Shown here piece after piece: positions 60,930 through 64,000 of a stretch of 64,000 bases of DNA (positions within the stretch are counted from its first letter, which is position 1; each line of letters starts with the position of its first letter). Source of the stretch: UBA8337 sp965662725 (GTDB lineage: Bacteria > Pseudomonadota > Alphaproteobacteria > RS24). Position numbers and translations under genes: made by a program. The stretch covers positions 10,707 to 74,706 of the forward strand of contig CBFIIT010000004.1 in NCBI GenBank assembly GCA_965662725.1, written 5' to 3'. The notes below the pieces were generated by a model, which was given only the letters and a program-made list of their open reading frames with translations, ran no database searches and was not told the origin of the DNA.

Positions 60930-61184
60930 ATGAACGGCCAGACTGTTTTCAGAATAAATATTGAGCGCGATGACGCGACCAATATGTTTATTGCCACCAG
61001 CGAGGATATTCCGGGGCTGGGCTTGGAAGCGGAGACGCTGGACGAAATGGCCGCCTGCCTGCGCGATAGTGTGCCTATTTTATTGCAAGAGAGTGGCTGT
61101 TTGGCGAAACCGGACGGCTCAGAGTTTGTTGATTTCAGTTTAAATGTAAGGACGCCTTTATCTGCCATTGCCAGCATCGGCTAG
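60930..61184 (+). CDS. hicB: HicB-like antitoxin (DUF1902 type)
   Basis: An 84-residue protein with the HicB partial RNase-H fold: FRINIERDDATNMFIATSEDIPGLGLEAETLDEM, then a helical region and a short C-terminus without a separate helix-turn-helix. This matches DUF1902 antitoxins. It would neutralise the downstream HicA. The order antitoxin then toxin is reversed from classic hicAB. AGGA precedes the ATG. Without a clear DNA-binding domain, autoregulation may need another element. Confidence 0.85.
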   Translation: MNGQTVFRINIERDDATNMFIATSEDIPGLGLEAETLDEMAACLRDSVPILLQESGCLAKPDGSEFVDFSLNVRTPLSAIASIG

Positions 61185-61194
61185 AGGTAGATAA

Positions 61195-61383
61195 ATGATT
61201 GTCAAAAAGCGCGCCCTTGAGAAACAGTTGCGCGCGGCCGGTTGCGTATTTGTGCGGCACGGCGGCAAACATGATATTTGGCTTAATCCCGAAACCGATA
61301 TTCCGTTCACCATTCCACGCAGTGGGGTGAAAACGCGAAAAATTTATCTGAACATAATGAAACAGGCGGGTATTGAGAAATAA
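61195..61383 (+). CDS. hicA: HicA-type mRNA interferase toxin
   Basis: A 62-residue dsRBD-like toxin. The core RHGGKHDIWLNP holds the catalytic-type His (H22, H26), and ends IYLNIMKQAGI as in HicA. It cleaves mRNA in the family. AGAGG lies 8 bases before the ATG and 10 bases after hicB. The pair sits between two envelope genes. Confidence 0.9.
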   Translation: MIVKKRALEKQLRAAGCVFVRHGGKHDIWLNPETDIPFTIPRSGVKTRKIYLNIMKQAGIEK

Positions 61384-61391
61384 CCCGCCTG
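61363..61391 (+). other. Inverted repeat over the hicA stop codon
   Basis: A 9-pair stem CAGGCGGGT / ACCCGCCTG (61363-61371 with 61383-61391) surrounds the hicA stop. It is followed by CTTGAATTGG rather than a T tract, so it is a weak terminator candidate or an mRNA-stabilising hairpin. Confidence 0.5.
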
Positions 61392-61415
61392 CTTGAATTG
61401 GCTTATGTGCCGGAC

Positions 61416-61437
61416 AATTATTCAGATAATTATTCAG
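61416..61437 (-). repeat. 12-bp tandem duplication spanning the YCF48-like gene stop codon
   Basis: AATTATTCAG occurs at 61416-61425 and 61428-61437 (period 12). The second copy contains the TAA (61432-61430) of the minus-strand gene. Confidence 0.85.
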
Positions 61438-62428
61438 CCAAATTATGCTGCTTAATGCCCGGGTCACCCATCAGGATAATTTCATCGCCGGATTTGCCCA
61501 TCGCCGTGGCAAAGCTCAAACGGTCGGGGCGTTGTTGGGCGATGAAGCTCTTGCCATTATCGGCAGAAACCAAAACCGTGCCCGACAGGCCGGCCAGCAC
61601 GATGCGGCCATCATCCAATTGCGTGCCGCCGGAGACCGATTGGTCTGTGCCGGTTTCGACTTGGCTCCAAGATTTGCCGCCATTGGCTGAGCGCCAAACA
61701 TTGCCGCGCATGCCGAAGACCAGCAAGTCGCCGTTTTTCAGCGCCATGCCGCCCCAGAAAGAACCGTCATAACCGGTTTCAATGGCTGACCAAGTGCGGC
61801 CGCGATCGAGCGATTTATAAACCGTGCCGAACTCGGCCGGGATATAGATATTGCCTTTGCGGTCAGCAAATAAATCATTCAAATGAAAGTCATCATAGCT
61901 GTCTTCAATCAGCGTCCGCTGCATCCATGTTTCGCCGCCATCTTTGGTTTCAAATGTGTAAGAGAAACCGCCGACCGCAATGCCGTTTTGCGCATCGGCA
62001 AAATGCACGGCAAAGAGCGGTGTTTCACCGCGACGTTCATTATGTTGTAGGGTCCAGTTCTCGCCACCATCGGTGGTTTTCAAAACCGTTGCCTCATGGC
62101 CGACGGCATAACCGGTTTGATTATCCAAAAAAGTAACACCGGCCAGCGTGTTGCGCGTGGGCACGGAAGCCGCTTGCCGCCAATTATCGCCATTATCATC
62201 TGATAAAAGAATATGGCCATATTCACCAACCGCGACCAAACGCGAACCGGCTTTGGCGCTGTCCAGCAGCAATGCCTTGGTGGCCAGCTTGCTGGGCTGG
62301 GCATATTCATAAGCCTGTGGCTTGGCGGCATGATTACCATGGCCATCAGCCAAGGCAGGGGCGCCCAGTAAAGAAAGTCCAACAGCGAATGCAGGCACTA
62401 ATGCAGTGCGCATTTTATTTTTCATCAT
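61430..62428 (-). CDS. YCF48/BNR-repeat periplasmic protein
   Basis: A 332-residue secreted beta-propeller. The signal peptide ends after A27 (ALA). Repeats of the S/T-x-D-G-G-x-x-W type are clear: LSDDNGDNW, KTTDGGENW, ETKDGGETW, KSLDRGRTW, RSANGGKSW and VSADNGKSF. This is the YCF48/BNR family; the chloroplast and cyanobacterial homologue assists photosystem II assembly, while members beside DUF1302/DUF1329 genes occur in many non-photosynthetic Proteobacteria. GGGAG precedes the ATG at 62428. Likely an adaptor of the DUF1302/DUF1329 system; inference. Confidence 0.88.
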   Translation of the reverse strand: MMKNKMRTALVPAFAVGLSLLGAPALADGHGNHAAKPQAYEYAQPSKLATKALLLDSAKAGSRLVAVGEYGHILLSDDNGDNWRQAASVPTRNTLAGVTFLDNQTGYAVGHEATVLKTTDGGENWTLQHNERRGETPLFAVHFADAQNGIAVGGFSYTFETKDGGETWMQRTLIEDSYDDFHLNDLFADRKGNIYIPAEFGTVYKSLDRGRTWSAIETGYDGSFWGGMALKNGDLLVFGMRGNVWRSANGGKSWSQVETGTDQSVSGGTQLDDGRIVLAGLSGTVLVSADNGKSFIAQQRPDRLSFATAMGKSGDEIILMGDPGIKQHNLAE

Positions 62429-62534
62429 AATTGTCTCCCTAAGTGCGGTTACCCGCCTTCTCGTGATTGCACCTTAGAAAAGCCGACGATAAAGGGCAAG
62501 AGGCAAAAAGCCTCAGGGCCAGTTTTGCGCTTCT

Positions 62535-62566
62535 TTTTATCGGCTTTTTAACGGCATTTTATCGGC
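62535..62566 (-). repeat. Three copies at 11-bp period spanning the DUF1329 (paralogue 2) stop codon
   Basis: TTTTATCGGC at 62535-62544 and 62557-62566 and TTTTAACGGC at 62546-62555. On the minus strand the upstream copy contains the last codon and TAA of the gene. Confidence 0.87.
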
Positions 62567-63911
62567 CGAGACGACGCATATTTGACGGGGTATAACGCTT
62601 GGCATCAAGATGCGAGGCGTCAAAATCAATCGGCTTTTCTTCATTGATGAGACCGATCATCAAATAGCGGCCGACCATTAAATCATACACCGTATCGCCG
62701 GAACCGCCACAAAGCGGCAAGTCATATTGCACGCCGCCGCCCAATTCTTGGACGCGCCATAAATCGCCGCGCCCGTCATAAATTTCGGTCGCGACAATGC
62801 CTTGCGTGTCTTCATCTATGTAAAATACGCGGCGCGAATATACATGGCGGAAATTATCTTTCAAATTGCCTTCGACTTCCCATACGCGGTGCTTTTCATA
62901 GCGCATCACCGCTTGATTAATGTGCTTTTCACCGACCAGCTCATCATATGGGGTCAAAATGCGGCGATAATTATTATAGGCGATGAATTTCTCGCTGCGC
63001 CCGCGAACCGTCCAATCAAACCGGTCAGGCGCGCCATTATAACCGCCAAAACTGTCTGAGGTGGTGATGCCGTCACTATTGGTGCCCGGATTGTCATAGG
63101 CAATTGTCGGGGCGCGGCGCACCCGCCGTGTGCCGGGGCTATAGGTCCACGCTTTGCGCGCCTCGACGGCCATATTCAAGCTTTCTTGCACCAGCACCAC
63201 ATAACCGGCAGAGCGGGCCGGCGCTTTGGTCTGCAAGAGATAAAGAATAGAGATATTATCCAACTCTTCGGCGGCGCGCATTTGCGGGTCAGACCAACGC
63301 AAAATCGCATCATCATGCACGGTGATTTCGTAATAATCGCCCGATTGATTAACCGGTATGGCGGTAAATTCGCGTTGCAGCTTATAGCCGCGATAGCGCA
63401 ATGTATGGTTCCACACCAATTCCAAACCATTATTCGGTATCGGGAAAGGCGAGGCCATAATCGCTTTTGCCACGCCATTGCCTTCTGCCACTAATTGGCC
63501 AAGCTCGGCATTGCGCTTGGCGGCTTTATAAACAAACGCCGGCAGCGCACAAGAACGCCGCGTCGGGTAAACATCCATAAAATAGCTGTCATGGCGTTCC
63601 AGCAGGGCCTTTTGGCCGCGCGTGATAAATGCGTCATATTCGGCGGTATTTTTACCGGTGACGCGCAAAAGCGGCTTATCTGCAGCAAACGGGTCAGGCA
63701 AATGCTTGCCCTTTTCATAGCCAATGCCTTCAGGCGGGCTGGAAATGCCGCCTGTCCAGGCCGGTATTGAGCCGTCTGCATTGCCGGCGCGCTCTGAGCC
63801 GAGCGGCGTTAAATCAGCATCCAAACGGGCAATTTGCGCTGCCGGTACTTCCGCTAAGGCGCTGCCGACAGACAATAAAGAGGCGACGAAAGAGAGTGAT
63901 ATCGAGCGCAT
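62559..63911 (-). CDS. DUF1329 family periplasmic protein (paralogue 2)
   Basis: A 450-residue secreted protein, paralogous to the one at 56092-57507. The signal peptide ends after A20 (SALA/EVP). Shared blocks are ARLDADLTPLGSERAG, SIPAWTGG, FPIPNNGLELVWNHTLRYRG, KAWTYSPGTRRVRRAP and YTPSNMRRLGR at the end. The ATG at 63911 is chosen because GGAG precedes it by 6 bases; the GTG at 63923 is less likely. It is 130 bases upstream of the YCF48-like start, on the same strand. Confidence 0.92.
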   Translation of the reverse strand: MRSISLSFVASLLSVGSALAEVPAAQIARLDADLTPLGSERAGNADGSIPAWTGGISSPPEGIGYEKGKHLPDPFAADKPLLRVTGKNTAEYDAFITRGQKALLERHDSYFMDVYPTRRSCALPAFVYKAAKRNAELGQLVAEGNGVAKAIMASPFPIPNNGLELVWNHTLRYRGYKLQREFTAIPVNQSGDYYEITVHDDAILRWSDPQMRAAEELDNISILYLLQTKAPARSAGYVVLVQESLNMAVEARKAWTYSPGTRRVRRAPTIAYDNPGTNSDGITTSDSFGGYNGAPDRFDWTVRGRSEKFIAYNNYRRILTPYDELVGEKHINQAVMRYEKHRVWEVEGNLKDNFRHVYSRRVFYIDEDTQGIVATEIYDGRGDLWRVQELGGGVQYDLPLCGGSGDTVYDLMVGRYLMIGLINEEKPIDFDASHLDAKRYTPSNMRRLGR

Positions 63912-64000
63912 GTAAATCTCCACTATTTATTGCCGATAGCAAGCCATACTGCGCTGCCTCTTGCAATTAAAAACGGCAATTAAAAAACCGCAATTAAAAA

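Overview
The window is a compact stretch of an alphaproteobacterial chromosome with moderate GC. The evidence is gene order: the TCA block sdhCDAB-zapE-mdh-sucC, the operon ffh-rpsP-rimM-trmD-rplS running into leuCD-leuB-asd, dapF-mtaB-ftsY-ispZ, an aconitase gene beside ccmABCDG, and alphaproteobacterial families such as DUF2794, DUF4864, IalB and a 4a-carbinolamine dehydratase. Intergenic gaps are short and 1- or 4-base overlaps are common, which suggests a streamlined, probably aquatic heterotroph. The order cannot be fixed from this sequence alone. No rRNA, tRNA, transposase, phage gene or CRISPR array was seen.

Layout. 1-8 kb (minus): start of sucC, mdh, zapE, sdhBADC, then a mesaconyl-CoA hydratase-like and a malyl-CoA thioesterase/lyase-like pair, so the TCA cycle lies next to C4/C5-CoA assimilation. 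8-17 kb: a pyridoxal kinase (plus), then asd-leuB-leuD-leuC and the ribosome/SRP operon (minus). 17.4-21 kb (plus): dapF-mtaB-ftsY-ispZ. 21-33 kb (minus): DUF2332, Nudix, cytochrome c maturation ccmGDCBA, an AcnB aconitase, and a GldA/GldF/GldG/DUF4340 ABC export system. 33-44 kb: DUF2794, a Bax inhibitor-1 protein, the ybbAP-tesA arrangement, aldo/keto reductase, phhB, DUF4864, a 3-hydroxyacyl-CoA dehydrogenase-like SDR, an EamA transporter and a quinone oxidoreductase. 44-51 kb: SpoU methyltransferase, an ECF sigma factor with no anti-sigma beside it, IalB, rlmN, a lipoprotein, argG, folD, yggT, an HD protein and a VOC protein.

51-64 kb is the accessory end. It holds a PlsC-like acyltransferase, an APH-type kinase, an unrecognised 366-residue protein, an SDR and an enoyl-CoA hydratase. 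These are followed by a cell-envelope locus of two DUF1329 paralogues, a very large DUF1302 outer-membrane protein and a YCF48/BNR-repeat protein, with a hicBA toxin-antitoxin module between them. DUF1302, DUF1329 and YCF48 proteins often occur together, and with the adjacent acyl-CoA-type enzymes the block looks like a system for handling a hydrophobic compound; the substrate is unknown.

The two most unusual signals are these. First, five minus-strand genes carry short tandem duplications (11-22 bp period, 2-3 copies) that span their own stop codon; in one case the outermost copy differs from the others only by synonymous changes and an alternate spelling of the same C-terminal residues. Second, the aconitase at the ccm locus is an AcnB whose sequence resembles the Bacteroidota form rather than the AcnA usual in alphaproteobacteria, which suggests displacement in place by horizontal transfer.
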